From assembly GCA_026874595.1 (NCBI GenBank), contig CM049313.1, forward strand, positions 25,664,008-25,728,007: a stretch of 64,000 nt of DNA, given 5' to 3'. This document shows positions 49,249 to 59,417 of this stretch, piece after piece. The notes under the pieces were generated by a model that was given only the letters and a program-made list of their open reading frames with translations, ran no database searches and had not been told where the DNA came from. This stretch comes from Sipunculus nudus (Eukaryota; Annelida; Sipuncula; Golfingiida; Sipunculidae). Every line of letters begins with the position of its first letter. The stretch's first letter is position 1. Both the position numbers and the translations under genes were made by a program.

Positions 49249-50192
49249 TGCGAACCTGTGAGCTTATGCGATGGTGCGGCATCATGCGTCGTACGTTAAC
49301 CATAACTGTCTCAAAAATTGCAGGAGATCACAGAATATTTTGCAAATTATCAGTCATCTGAAAAACTCTATCTAACTGCATTTTCTTATATTTTAAAGAG
49401 GAAAAGCTAAAAAAGCTTTAAAAATCTTCATCTCTGAAACTGTCTAGCCAAATTGTCCAATACTTCACAGAAATAATCCGTGGAACTATCTCTCTCAAGT
49501 TTGTTGGAATGGTTCCAGTTCAGAGAAAAAGCTAAAAAAATACATTTAAAAAAATGTTCTTCTCCGAAACCATGCTGCCAAATTGTCCAAAAAAATAGAT
49601 TGGGTAAATTCAGCTTTAAAAAGGCAGTGTAGCCAATATAAAAAGGCTTTCAGTGTTTGAAAATAGATTCGACAACATGCAAGTTTCAACATGCCCAGTC
49701 AGAACTATATCTTTCAACTGTTTGAAAAAACTTGGTTTGCATTTTAAGGAATATGTGAGGTTTTGTGATGGTATGATGGTGTTGTCTGTCATGTGTCATA
49801 GCTATCTCAAAAAAGGGCATAGCATCACAAATTTTTAAAAAAAAAAAAAAAAACATCTTAAAAATTCAATAGGATTTTGCTTATTTCTTGGCTAACTGCA
49901 TTTTCTCAGATTTTATGTTCTTCTCCGAAAGCATGCTGCCAAATTGTCTGTTCATCTGTCCCAGTAATCCTATCTGGCAAAAAGAACATATCTGAAATAT
50001 CCTGACTGATACATCCTAGTTTTAAAATGTTCTAGTCCAAAACATGCAGGTCTGAAACATCCATTTTGCTGAAATCATAATGATGAAAGTAGGTATGCAG
50101 GACATAAGAGGATCAATATTAAATTTAAAAAATAAACCTCCTTTCATACTCCCAAACTTTGCACAGGTTCGCATTAGGCCTGAAGGCCTTGT
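49249..50192 (+). mobile_element. Helentron-like element, family G2, copy 1
   Basis: The 5' end is GCGAACCTGTGAGCTTATGC. The 3' part has CACAGGTTCGC, the exact inverse of the 5' tip, then ATT, the hairpin AGGCC-TGAA-GGCCT and TTGT. Internal repeats include AAGCTAAAAAAG and TTCTTCTCCGAAAC. Non-coding, inside the 21-kb intron of the ligase gene. Confidence 0.7.
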
Positions 50193-50772
50193 TTAATTAT
50201 ATTTCAGTTCACATTTAGCTTAAAGACACATTGATATGGTTTCAGATCATTAATGAAGAAATAAGGCCAAGCTAAGCCAGTCTGTTGAGCTTTGGTAATT
50301 CTCCTTTGACTGTAGAGTAAAATTGTGGAATAGAACTCAATAACAAAATAAGTTAACTTATATCACTTTGTTTTCATTCCTGCAAGTTGTCGGATGAAAA
50401 ATTATATTTGTCTTACTGAGCAGATACATATTTCTGCTGCTGTTCAATATCGCTAAACAAATGTTTAAAAATAATAAAAAAAATGGAGGTTATGCCCAAT
50501 TCCCCATAAGCTGAGTACTCATAGTGCAGTGATTGTCACAGAAACAACATAACAGGAGACACACTGGCGGGATGAAAATGTGTCAGATAAAACATTCCCA
50601 AGAACACCATGGTACAAACTGATGCTTTTAAATAGGAGTGTTAATTTATATTGAACAAGACAATATGATGATTTTACTATCTTTCAGTAATTTGTGTAAG
50701 GTGTAAGGCCAGTGCCATGTTTGAGACGTGTGTATACAATTAATGTATTTTATATATTTGCATGTTTTACAG
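50193..50772 (+). other. End of intron 4
   Basis: Single-copy-looking AT-rich sequence ending TTGCATGTTTTACAG, a good 3' splice site. No repeat or ORF is supported. Confidence 0.6.
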
Positions 50773-50944
50773 GCCTCCTACTTACAAATAGCTCCACCAT
50801 TGGCTCTGTTTCTTGCCCAACATCCTATGGTCTCCAAGTATGACTTAAGTACAGTACAGACTATATTTTCTGGAGCTGCCCCACTTGGTCAGGACGTGGC
50901 TGAACAAGCTAAAGAAAGGATAAAGTTGCTTTCCTTCAGACAAG
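50773..50944 (+). CDS. Acyl-CoA ligase exon, duplicate copy 1 (intact)
   Basis: An exon of 172 nt from TTTTACAG|GCC to CAAG|GTAAAC, phase 0 in and phase 1 out. It encodes ASYLQIAPPLALFLAQHP, then MVSKYDLSTVQTIFSGAAPL, GQDVAEQAKERI and FRQG. APPLALFLA and SGAAPLG are the conserved segments of 4CL/luciferase-type ligases between A4 and A5. RQG should lead into YGMTE, which is not in this window. The preceding exon ends LQLIQEHK in phase 0, so the join is clean. A near-equivalent exon follows after a 99-nt intron. Confidence 0.92.
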
Positions 50945-51043
50945 GTAAACAGTGGAAGTTGTAGAGCTTTCTCCTGCAGTGCCCTGGTCATCCTCAGTCA
51001 TCCATTACTGTTAGATATATTCATGAAATTTTTATATTTTCAG

Positions 51044-51215
51044 GCCACCTTTTTGCATATTGCTCCGCCTCTTGCCTTATTCCTTGCCAAACACCCGCTT
51101 GTGTCTGAGTTTGATATGACCACCATAGATGGTATGCTTTGTGGAGCAGCACCCCTGGGTGAAGAGACTGCAATAACAATGGCTGAATGAATCAAATTAA
51201 AAACATTTCGCCAAG
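51044..51215 (+). pseudogene. Acyl-CoA ligase exon, duplicate copy 2 (in-frame TGA)
   Basis: This has the same length (172 nt) and phase as the preceding exon, with its own borders TATTTTCAG|GCC and CAAG|GTAATT. It encodes ATFLHIAPPLALFLAKHP, LVSEFDMTTIDGMLCGAAPL, GEETAITMAE, stop, IKLKTFRQG. I count 33 of 58 identical residues with copy 1, with most changes conservative. Codon 49 is TGA (51188-51190) where copy 1 has AGG (Arg). 172 is not a multiple of 3, so using both copies would shift the frame; they could only serve as alternatives. It may be a former mutually exclusive exon, a regulated 'poison' exon, or a site with a sequencing error. Confidence 0.85.
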
Positions 51216-52076
51216 GTAATTTAGAAAAACATTGTTTTTTATGATAAAATTTGCTTTCATGGAACCTCTCCTTGCAGCCAGTGCACATAAATCCATCAAG
51301 AGAGTTTGTGTTAAGGACTGAGGGCCCTTTACATATATCATTTTCAAATACAATTCTGTACCAAGTGTGACACTGAATTTAGCAGTCTGTCAGGAGATAT
51401 TGGCAATGAGAGGTACCTTGGTTACCTATATCCGTTTTCCATTTAACCTAACATGTCACGAGACATATCTTAATAAATGTCAAAGGATGCTTGGGTGGTT
51501 CTGTAATTAAAAAAAATAAGGGCTACAATTTCCCAGCTGGCAGAGGTTGTAGTGGTATCTGTATGTACCTCAAACTAACAGAGTTAATTACTAACACAGG
51601 TGATGTGTAACAGGTCATCCCAGAGCTGGAACAGTCAGGTTTTTAATGGTGGTAGTCCTGCTTGGCCTGATGACCATGTATCTTGATAATGTTGTGTAGT
51701 GTGCTGACTGACATCTGTAACTGTTGTCTGGTGTTGTAAATACTTGACTGCTGATTGACAGTTGTAACTGTTCTACGGTTTTGTAATACTTGAAATGCTG
51801 ACTGACAGTTGTTATTGTTGTAAGGTGTAGTAATACTTGAACTGCTGACTGTGAAAATTGTTATTGTTGTGTGGTGTAGTAATACTTGAACTGCTGACTG
51901 CGACATTTATTTCTGTTGTGTGGTATAGTAATACTTAAACTGCTGACTTTGACATTTATTACTGTTGTATGGTTTATTAGTTGGTAATTATTAAGTTCTT
52001 ATTTATCTCCCTTTTTTAAGATTAAAGAGATACAGCTTTTCTCATTGATATTGACATTTCCTGTTTACCCCTTGTA
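51216..52076 (+). other. Downstream intron: single-copy DNA and a ~57-bp tandem repeat
   Basis: A tandem repeat at about 51695-51970 has units with ACTGCTGACTG, TTGTTATTGTTG and GTAGTAATACTTG, about five copies. The rest shows nothing recognisable. No further ligase exon (YGMTE-type) is found. Confidence 0.6.
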
Positions 52077-52078
52077 TA

Positions 52079-52262
52079 CAGTGAAACCTCGTTGTGGTGA
52101 AATCTTAGGGACCCTCAGAAAACTTTGACACTTCATGTTCTATAAACAAGCAGGTTTTATTTGGTAATAATTTAACTAGAGTTGTCCAGAATATTGAGTC
52201 TGTAACTTTGACAATAGCGGGGTATTCGACTTCAGCGAGTTCGACACAATGAGGTTTCACTG
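52079..52262. mobile_element. 184-bp pogo/Tc1-mariner-like MITE
   Basis: It begins CAGTGAAACCTCGTTGTG and ends CACAATGAGGTTTCACTG, near-perfect 18-bp inverted repeats (one difference), flanked by TA on both sides (52077-52078 and 52263-52264). The CAGTGAAACCTC tip and TA duplication are usual for pogo-like mariner elements. No coding sequence. Confidence 0.85.
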
Positions 52263-52509
52263 TATTTCATTTTGGAGATCAAAGAAAATTGGCCCAAGTA
52301 TTTTCCAGAAATTTTTGTAAAATTCATTGGGAAGGCCATCTACACCAGGAGATTATCTTTTAATTGGTTAATGATATTATTGTATTCTTGTTTTGTTATC
52401 GTTTTATGGCTTTGTTCATGTTGCTTTTCAGATAATTTTGGAAATGTGTATCTATCTCAGATGTAGATGGTGCTGATGACTTGTAATTTCATAATATTTG
52501 GATATTATT

Positions 52510-53205
52510 AGTTCACTCTGTGAACTTATGCCATGGCACAGCGTCCGCCGTCCACTGTCCACTGTCAACCGTCCACCGTCTGTTACCAAATATCTCAACA
52601 GCCACAGCAGCTACCTTCATGACACTTTGCAGAATTATTGATCATGGGATGGAGATGCAAAAATAAGCTTTTGGTGGCGCCACCTATGTTGACCTTTCTG
52701 CAGGACGAAATGGTCTTTTCAACTTCTTCCAAGATAAGTCATAAAGTATTAATATTTTGGCCTTCATATCATAGTCAACAGTTCCTTAAAAGAAGGGGAA
52801 TAATTTGTGTGTAAATTCAGTCAGGTCATTTTCAAGATGGCGTCTCTACGGAACTTCAAATCGTGTCTAGCGCAAAATATGACAACTTGATGTGTTTCCA
52901 TACAGGATGTATTGTCTGATACCAAATATCTGAGGAACTGCTGCAGCCTTCAGTTTCAAATTTCACAGGAATATTGATCATGTGACTGCTGAATGATTTT
53001 GACCTACAGGTGGCGTTACTTTCAGCAGGCTGTAATGGTCTTTTCTGCTTTTATCCATAATATGTCATTAAGTATTTATTTGTTATAATCTGCCAAAATA
53101 GTCTCCTCTGAGACTCTTGGACTGATCTTTCTGAAACATTTTTTAATCACCTGCCAAAATGCACAGTAATTCACAGAGTGAACATTAGACCCCTGGGTCT
53201 CTTGT
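52510..53205 (+). mobile_element. Helentron-like element, family G3
   Basis: The 5' end GTTCACTCTGTGAAC is a 6-bp hairpin with a 3-nt loop. The 3' part has TTCACAGAGTGAAC, the exact inverse of the 5' tip, then ATT, the hairpin AGACCC-CT-GGGTCT and CTTGT. It contains TGGTGGCGCCACCTATG near 52674 and a second unit near 52990-53040. Non-coding. Confidence 0.7.
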
Positions 53206-53795
53206 TTGCAGAATCTTATCATCATCTGTATAAGAAATATTATGGTATTTTATGCAAGTAATTGTGTTCATCATTAGATGTTTTCTTTCTAACAAAAAGA
53301 TATACTTGGAACTCTTGCTCTAGATCTGATTTAGGCACCTCTTGTATTTCCATTATATAAAGTATTTAAATTTTAATACAGACTTAGTAATTTCTTCTTC
53401 TTTTCAAGTTTCCTTTTTCAGATTTAATATCTTTTGCTCAATACACCATATTTTATTTTCTTATATAAAATCCTTTGAGTGAGGAATTGAAATTCCTCTT
53501 ACTTTGATTTTAATAAGACCCCACAAAAATAGAAGTGGAATGGTACCTTTGTTCTGTAAAACACTGGATTATAGTATTTTCTATAGTATGGTCAAAATTT
53601 GTCAGAGCAGTCGAGAGGCAATCTCTATGACACCTGCATCACATGACCAGTGTCATTACTTTTATTCTTTATGTTATTTCAAAGAATGGTTGAAACCCTA
53701 ACAATTATTTCTGCTTATGTGTGTAGTTAACACCTCATCACTACTACTTTATAATAATTTAACTAAAACCCTAGACAGGTGAACTTTTATCCACA
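53206..53795. other. Intronic or intergenic DNA, nothing recognised
   Basis: AT-rich and without repeats or convincing frames. Confidence 0.5.
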
Positions 53796-54215
53796 TCTGT
53801 ATCATCATGGATCCAGATCTGTATTAGTTTGATTTGCATCTTCTGGAATCTGCATCTGTATTACCATTGATCCAGATCTGTATTAGTTTGATCTGCATCA
53901 TCCAGAAACGGCCTCTGTATCATCATTGATGCAGATCTGTAATAGATTGATCTGATCATCTGGAACCTGTATCATCATTGATGCAGATATGTTTTAGTTT
54001 GATCTGTATCAACTGGAATCTGTATCATCATTGATACAGATATGTTTTAGTTTGATCTGCATCAACTGGAATCTGTATCATCATGGATTTAGATCTTTAT
54101 TAGTTTGATCTGCATCATCCTGAATCTGCCTCTGTTTGATCATTGATGCAGATCTTTATTAGTTTGATCTGCATCATCCAAAATCATTATTTGTATCTTC
54201 ATGGATGCAGATATG
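53796..54215 (+). repeat. ~53-bp tandem repeat, about eight units
   Basis: Units contain GATCTGTATTAGTTTGATCT, GCATCATCTGGAATCTG and TATCATCATTGATGCA. Non-coding. Confidence 0.85.
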
Positions 54216-55182
54216 TATTATCTTGGCATGATTAAAAGATTGACGTGCTACCATTTAACTACTGCTGTAGAACTGCTGTAGGTATAGCATTTTCATCTTT
54301 AGTTCAGTATAGTGATGTAATATATGAATATTTGCATATCTGTACATCCTGGATAGGCTATTCAAGGCTGGTGGTGCATTTTACAATCGTTTTTGGCTAA
54401 ACTGGCTACAAGTCATTAGAGCTATTGCAATGTCTGACCTGTGGTACTTCCAGCTGGTTGGATGTCCCTTTACAGGGCACATTTTTGGAACCATTGGACC
54501 TACCAATAAAAAAATTTACATGCAGTTAGATGGCCTTAAGTTTTCCTATCAAACCCAAAACTGGGTCACTACTGCTTCGTTCCTTTTGAGAAATTAAGGA
54601 AAACCTCAATTAGGTTTATTTTGGGGGAAAATCACACACATTCTATAATAACTCAAGAAATCTTGCATGGATTGATTTAAAAATCAAATTGACCTAAGAT
54701 CTTGGATAGTGTTGTCATGTAACAAACTGGTGGCGCCACCTATTACACTTTTCTTGTTTTCATGCCATTAAATACCCCATCATTGCCACTTAACTGTACT
54801 GTGAGTATTATAAGTAAAAAAATAAGGAACAGATTTCTTTTATTATATTATGCATATACATAAACATGGGTTATGAGATGATGTTATGGGTCATGACCTT
54901 TCCTATGAGTGGTTTTGATCTTGAATATTGGCATGTATGGTGAAAATCACACAAAATCATAAATATCGCAATAAAGGATGCATGGATTGGTCCAAAATTC
55001 AAATTGACTGAAGATCTTGGATAGCTTTGTCTTCTGGGGAAGACAGGTGGTGCCACCTTCTGTCTTTTCTTGTTTTTGCACCTTTAAATACCTCATCTTT
55101 GCCACTTGATAGTACTGTGAGCATTATAAGTCTAAAACTAATGGACAGATCGGGCTTAAATTGTGCATGAACATTGATCTAT
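54216..55182 (+). repeat. Decayed family-P start with H2 core inserted
   Basis: TTTTTGGCTAAACTGGCTAC with TCATTAGAGCTATTG (about 54390) is a decayed P 5' end. From about 54610 the sequence follows the 326-bp H2 unit: CAAGAAATCTTGCATGG, GGTGGCGCCACC, GCATTATAAGT, two units. No gene. Confidence 0.5.
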
Positions 55183-56567
55183 TGTATATTCTTTTTAAAT
55201 AATTCGGAATATTAGACCATGACAAGATAAAATTGATAAAAATAGGATCCACATACATGATTTAAAATTTGTAAACATGCCGACGATATGCATATCAGCG
55301 TGTCTTTTTTGGGGAATGTGCATAGTTTTAGGTTGGACCGGGGGGGTATATGAGGGGAGGTTACATGGTGGGCCTGCTTGTGAAAACAAGTTGTGCATAC
55401 TACGCTGCTGATATGACCCATTTGGTTTTGTGAGAAGGACAAACATTGTACGTTCTTCTTATAATAAAACATGTGATATGCTTTATTAACATAATATCAT
55501 AGTCCAGCTGTTAAGAGAAGAATTGTGCAAAAAGTGAAAGAAGCATGAAACTTGGCATAATGCCAGACGATACTTAACTTTTTCAGATATAGGGCCAAGC
55601 AGAATTCATCCGATCCCAAGATGGCCGCTGGATTATCAAATATCAATACATTCGGTTATATTTGTCCTAGAATGCTTTCCAAGTGCACTCAATTTCTATG
55701 TTTTTGGGGTCGATAAATTCATTTATAAGGGTTTAAAATCTGTAAAATGACTCTGTGAATGAATCCTGGTTTTGTTTATATTGAAATTGTCCTAAATTTT
55801 CCCTTGTTTACTAGCAAACATTATTTGTCGAGTTCTGCACAGTAGTCGCATACATTGTGATCGTAGTCAAATGAAAGTGTCATTTGCTGGCCTAGGTTTG
55901 TCTGTTTTGTCATGACTTCGGATGCTTTAATAGTAGAACAATTTTTATTGCAATGTTTCTTCCTTTCTTCCTTTTACTTCCCCTTTATTTACATGCTAAC
56001 AAATATAATTCCTTTGAAGAGGTGAAGGGTGCAAAAAACTTATCTGTCGAAATCTGCAATGAAATTAGGATTGAACTTGATACGTCCGTAAACACTTACC
56101 ATTAGAATATTTGAAACCTACATGCATGTACTTAGGTTTTTCGATCAGCATTCATGTAAACCTTTGTTAGGGCAATTGGGAAATATCAAATGCATAATTT
56201 CAACTGTGCTGACATTTAACATATATATTAATTTTATGTATTTGGGCCCAATGTCTGTTTCAATGTAATGGAATGGACAATTGAGTCATAAAATGCTCTG
56301 CTATCTCCACTGGCGCCCCAGGTTTAATCAACATCGTTCCTATTCCTATTAGGTTATATTGGCCCATCCAAGGTGGGTGAATTACTCCTTGTCCTTTGCT
56401 TTCATTCACCTCTGTATATATACCACCAAACGCCACCATCCGAGCCATGGAGAGCTTAACCAGTTGGACATAAAAGAAAGTAATAAATGCATGTCTTTAA
56501 TAGAATCTATGTACGGACATAATAACGCTTGTGCTCTAATGACACATTAGTGGTTGATACTTACCGG
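55183..56567 (+). repeat. Dispersed repeat R5, long copy (1.4 kb)
   Basis: It starts TGTATATTCTTTTTAAAT, then ACCATGACAAGATAAAA and GGTTGGACCGGGGG, and ends with ATGTCTTTAATAGAATC, TGTACGGA and TACTTACCGG. The start and end are repeated at 58155-58566. The function and class are unknown; no clear terminal repeats or long frame. Confidence 0.55.
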
Positions 56568-56783
56568 CAGCTTTCATAGTCCACTGAGTAAGGTCTCTTT
56601 GATTCAGGCAAGCACCATATCAAAGGAGATGAAACCTCCCCTGACTAAGTAATCCGTGCCCTAGTCCTTTTGGTGACCTTCATCACAAGGTGATCAAAGC
56701 TGTCACTGAGCCGATTATTTGTTTGTTTAACCAAACATGTGTGCTACATTAATTAAGTACATTTCGTGATCATTAACCATAAT
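56568..56783. other. Spacer, no feature
   Basis: Nothing recognised. Confidence 0.4.
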
Positions 56784-57945
56784 TGTATCCCCCAAAACAA
56801 TGTTTTCAGCTGTACGCTGCCGCCGCCGCCGCGTAGGTGTCCAGAGAACTCCTCCGTAACCGCTGGGCGGAATTTTACGAAACCCGGGATTATGTTCGGG
56901 TCACATGTGAACTGCTGCGCCCCGATTTTGTTTTGACCTCTGAGCTTTCCTCTGCACTCTGCGTCCATTTGTGCGTCTGTTTCCACACAAAAACCCACAT
57001 ATCTCGTAAAGCGTTTGACCAATCAGGAAAATTTTTTTGCACAAATGTAGCCCTTGGAGAGCTTTATAACCTTAAGCAAAAAATGGTGTCACCACCTGCA
57101 ACCATGTATGCACAGCGTCCATCTGTTCGTCTGCCTTGGGTTAAAATCACTCATTTCTCTGCAGTGATTAGACTAATTCACCTGAAATTCGGCATGCGTA
57201 AACATCCTGGATAGCTTTTCTGATTTTATGACAGGTGGCGCCACCTACATTCACGTTTACGCTGCAGACATCCAAGCTCATATCTTGGGAACCGTTTGAC
57301 CGATTGGGCCAAAATTTTGCATGTGTATAGATCTCATATAGCTCTTCATCATACGCAAAACTGGTGGCGCCACCTGCAGCCATTTTTGCACAGCTCCTGT
57401 CTGTTTGTCTGCCATGGGATAAAATCACTCATATCAAGGCAGTGGTTTGACATATCTGCCTAAAATTTTGCAGGTTTATACATCCCCGACAGCTCTCTTG
57501 ATTTTATGACAGGTGGCGCCACCTGCATTCTAGTTTATGCAGCAGACATCCAAGCTCATATCTTGGGAACCGTTTGACCGATTGGTCCAAAGTTTTGCAT
57601 GTGTATAGTTCTCTCATAGCTCTTCATCATACACAAAACTGGTGGCGTCACCTGCAACCATTTTTGCTCAGCGTCCATCTGTTTGTCTGCCACGGGCTAA
57701 AATCACTCATATACATGTAGTGGTTTGACTTATCTGCCTTAAATTTTGCATATGTATACAACTTGGACGGCTTTCTGGATTTTGTGGTAGGGGGGGGCAA
57801 CCTACATACACAGTTTGGCTGCAGTCATCCATGCTAATATGCAACACTCTATTTCTCCTTGCCACTCGATCCATGCCTCACTTCATCCGTTCCACTCTGA
57901 TTTAGGCGGATACACGTAGTCGCTTGTCGACTACCCGTATTGTAG
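56784..57945 (+). mobile_element. Helentron-like element, family H1, copy D
   Basis: It starts TGTATCCCCCAAAACAATG; the second arm of the 5' fold (GAGTTTTGCGGATACT) is deleted here. It ends GGCGGATACACGTAGTCG, CTTGT, CGACTAC, CCGTATTGTAG. It contains AGGTGGCGCCACCT near 57236 and 57512. The body is closely similar to copies B and C. Confidence 0.72.
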
Positions 57946-58154
57946 TTTCTAAATGTGGCATGTTTGTCAGTGAGATTTGTTAAATATATTATTATTGGAA
58001 CCAATTTGCTTTGATAATGTTGGTGCTAGATTTTTAAATAATTGGTTTCATGTTGAGAATAAAACTGGAATTTAGTAAATTATAGTTGAACCGGGGTGAC
58101 CGGTGTCATGGGGTTACACGTCAGCACGCCTGGTGAAAGTGAAGGATGACTACA
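57946..58154. other. Spacer, no feature
   Basis: AT-rich with a short GC-richer stretch (ACCGGGGTGACCGGTGTC) near 58091. Nothing identified. Confidence 0.4.
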
Positions 58155-58566
58155 ATATTGTATATTCTTTTTAAATATTTTGGAATATTTAACCATGACA
58201 AGATAAAAATATGTAAAAATACGATAGACATGCATGATTTAAAATTTGTTATTATTACATTGCCGTCAATATGTATATCAGCATGCCTTTTTGGGGAATG
58301 TTTATAGTTCTATGGTTGGACCGGGGGAATTTACAGGGAGGTTACATGTCGGACTGCTTGTGAACACAAGTCATGCATACTACATCACTGTTATGATCCG
58401 TCTGCTAACGTAAATAGGACAAACATCTTATGTTCTTCTTAAAAAAAACATGTGATATGCTTTATAAGCATAATATTAGACAAAAAAATAAATAATAAAT
58501 ACACGTCTTTACTAGAATCTGTGTACGGATGTAATTGATTGCATTGGTTGATATACTTACCGGTAC
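58155..58566 (+). repeat. Dispersed repeat R5, short copy
   Basis: It carries the same start and end motifs as 55183-56567 (TGTATATTCTTTTTAAAT; ACGTCTTTACTAGAATCT; TACTTACCGG) but lacks about 970 bp of the middle. Probably an internal deletion. Confidence 0.6.
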
Positions 58567-59065
58567 TTGTTCATCATCCCCGTTGAGCTTCAGGTGACTG
58601 AAAACTTGTACCTGATAATAGGACGACCCCCCCCCCCCCCCCCCAACTAAGCCCTCCAAAATTTAGGAACCAATTAGTAGTCTTATGATATATACACGAG
58701 TAAATATGGTAAGTCTAAAACAAATAGACCGATTGTGCTGAAATAAGGGATCTCCCTAAATGAGTACTGCATTAGACTTTTATATTGCTATAATCTGCAG
58801 TGTCTGCAAATATGATATAATAAGGCTCAGTGTTGCTTATGTAGCAGTAACAGATGTTTTGCAAAAATTTCTTATACCTTTTTGAAACCAATTTTTTTGG
58901 TATCCTGAGACCCTAAGGAACAAATCTAGGGTAGGTTTCATCTTTTTCTATAGTTAGCATACCAGCCATATTGGATTTCAAAATGGCGACTTTTTTACCC
59001 ATCAATGCCATGTGTGCAGGGTCTCTGCAGGTACAATGTCTCTGGGTGTTCTATATGTTACTTTT
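58567..59065. other. Spacer with C18 tract
   Basis: A run of 18 C lies at 58627-58644. TTGGATTTCAAAATGGCGAC near 58972 resembles no feature I can name. No gene. Confidence 0.4.
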
Positions 59066-59090
59066 TAGCCTAGCTGAATATAAGTCATCT

Positions 59091-59363
59091 GAGGTGCCAC
59101 CTGCAACCGGTTTTGCAGAGAGTCGATCTGTTTGTCTGCTGTTGGATAAAATCACTCATATACAAGTAGTGGTTTGACTTATCTGCCTAAAATTTTGCAT
59201 ATGTATACAACTTACATACACATTTCGGCTGCAGACATCCATGCTAATATGCAACACACCTCACTCTATTTCCCCTTGCCACTCGATCCATGCCTCACTT
59301 CACTCGTCCCACTCTTGATTTTTGCGGATACACGTAGTCACTTGTCAACTACCCGTATTCTAG
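59091..59363 (+). mobile_element. Helentron-like family H1, 3' fragment (copy E)
   Basis: It begins inside an H1 cassette (GTGCCACCTGCAACCGG) and ends GCGGATACACGTAGTCAC, TTGTCAACTAC, CCGTATTCTAG. The hairpin stem is weakened by two changes. The 5' part is absent. Confidence 0.65.
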
Positions 59364-59417
59364 TTGTAAAGTCAGTACCTTATGTTTTGCCCAACTTTGG
59401 CCATGGCACATTTTTTA

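Larger units (their letters stand above)
21719..51215 (+). other. Gene locus: ANL-superfamily acyl-CoA ligase (partial, six exon blocks)
   Basis: Six exon-like blocks, all with AG/GT borders and matching phases, read continuously through the N-terminal domain of an adenylate-forming acyl-CoA ligase: substrate activation with ATP, then transfer to CoA. The order of conserved blocks ([56 protein letters not shown]) is that of 4-coumarate-CoA-ligase-like and luciferase-like enzymes. The first ~50 residues and everything after RQG (YGMTE, A7-A10 motifs, C-terminal lid) are not found in the window. The substrate cannot be read from the sequence. The last two blocks are alternatives of one exon. 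The intron 29632-50772 is 21 kb of nested transposons. Confidence 0.85.

Noticed and set aside
51188-51190. TGA in the duplicated exon as selenocysteine
   Set aside because: The paralogous codon is Arg, acyl-CoA ligases have no selenocysteine at this place, and no SECIS-like element can be shown.
34523-57428. Recurrent minus-strand peptide (MILSHGRQTDRSCAKMAAGG) at four sites
   Set aside because: It recurs only because the H1 copies are similar DNA; frames are short, broken differently in each copy and cross the non-coding cassettes.
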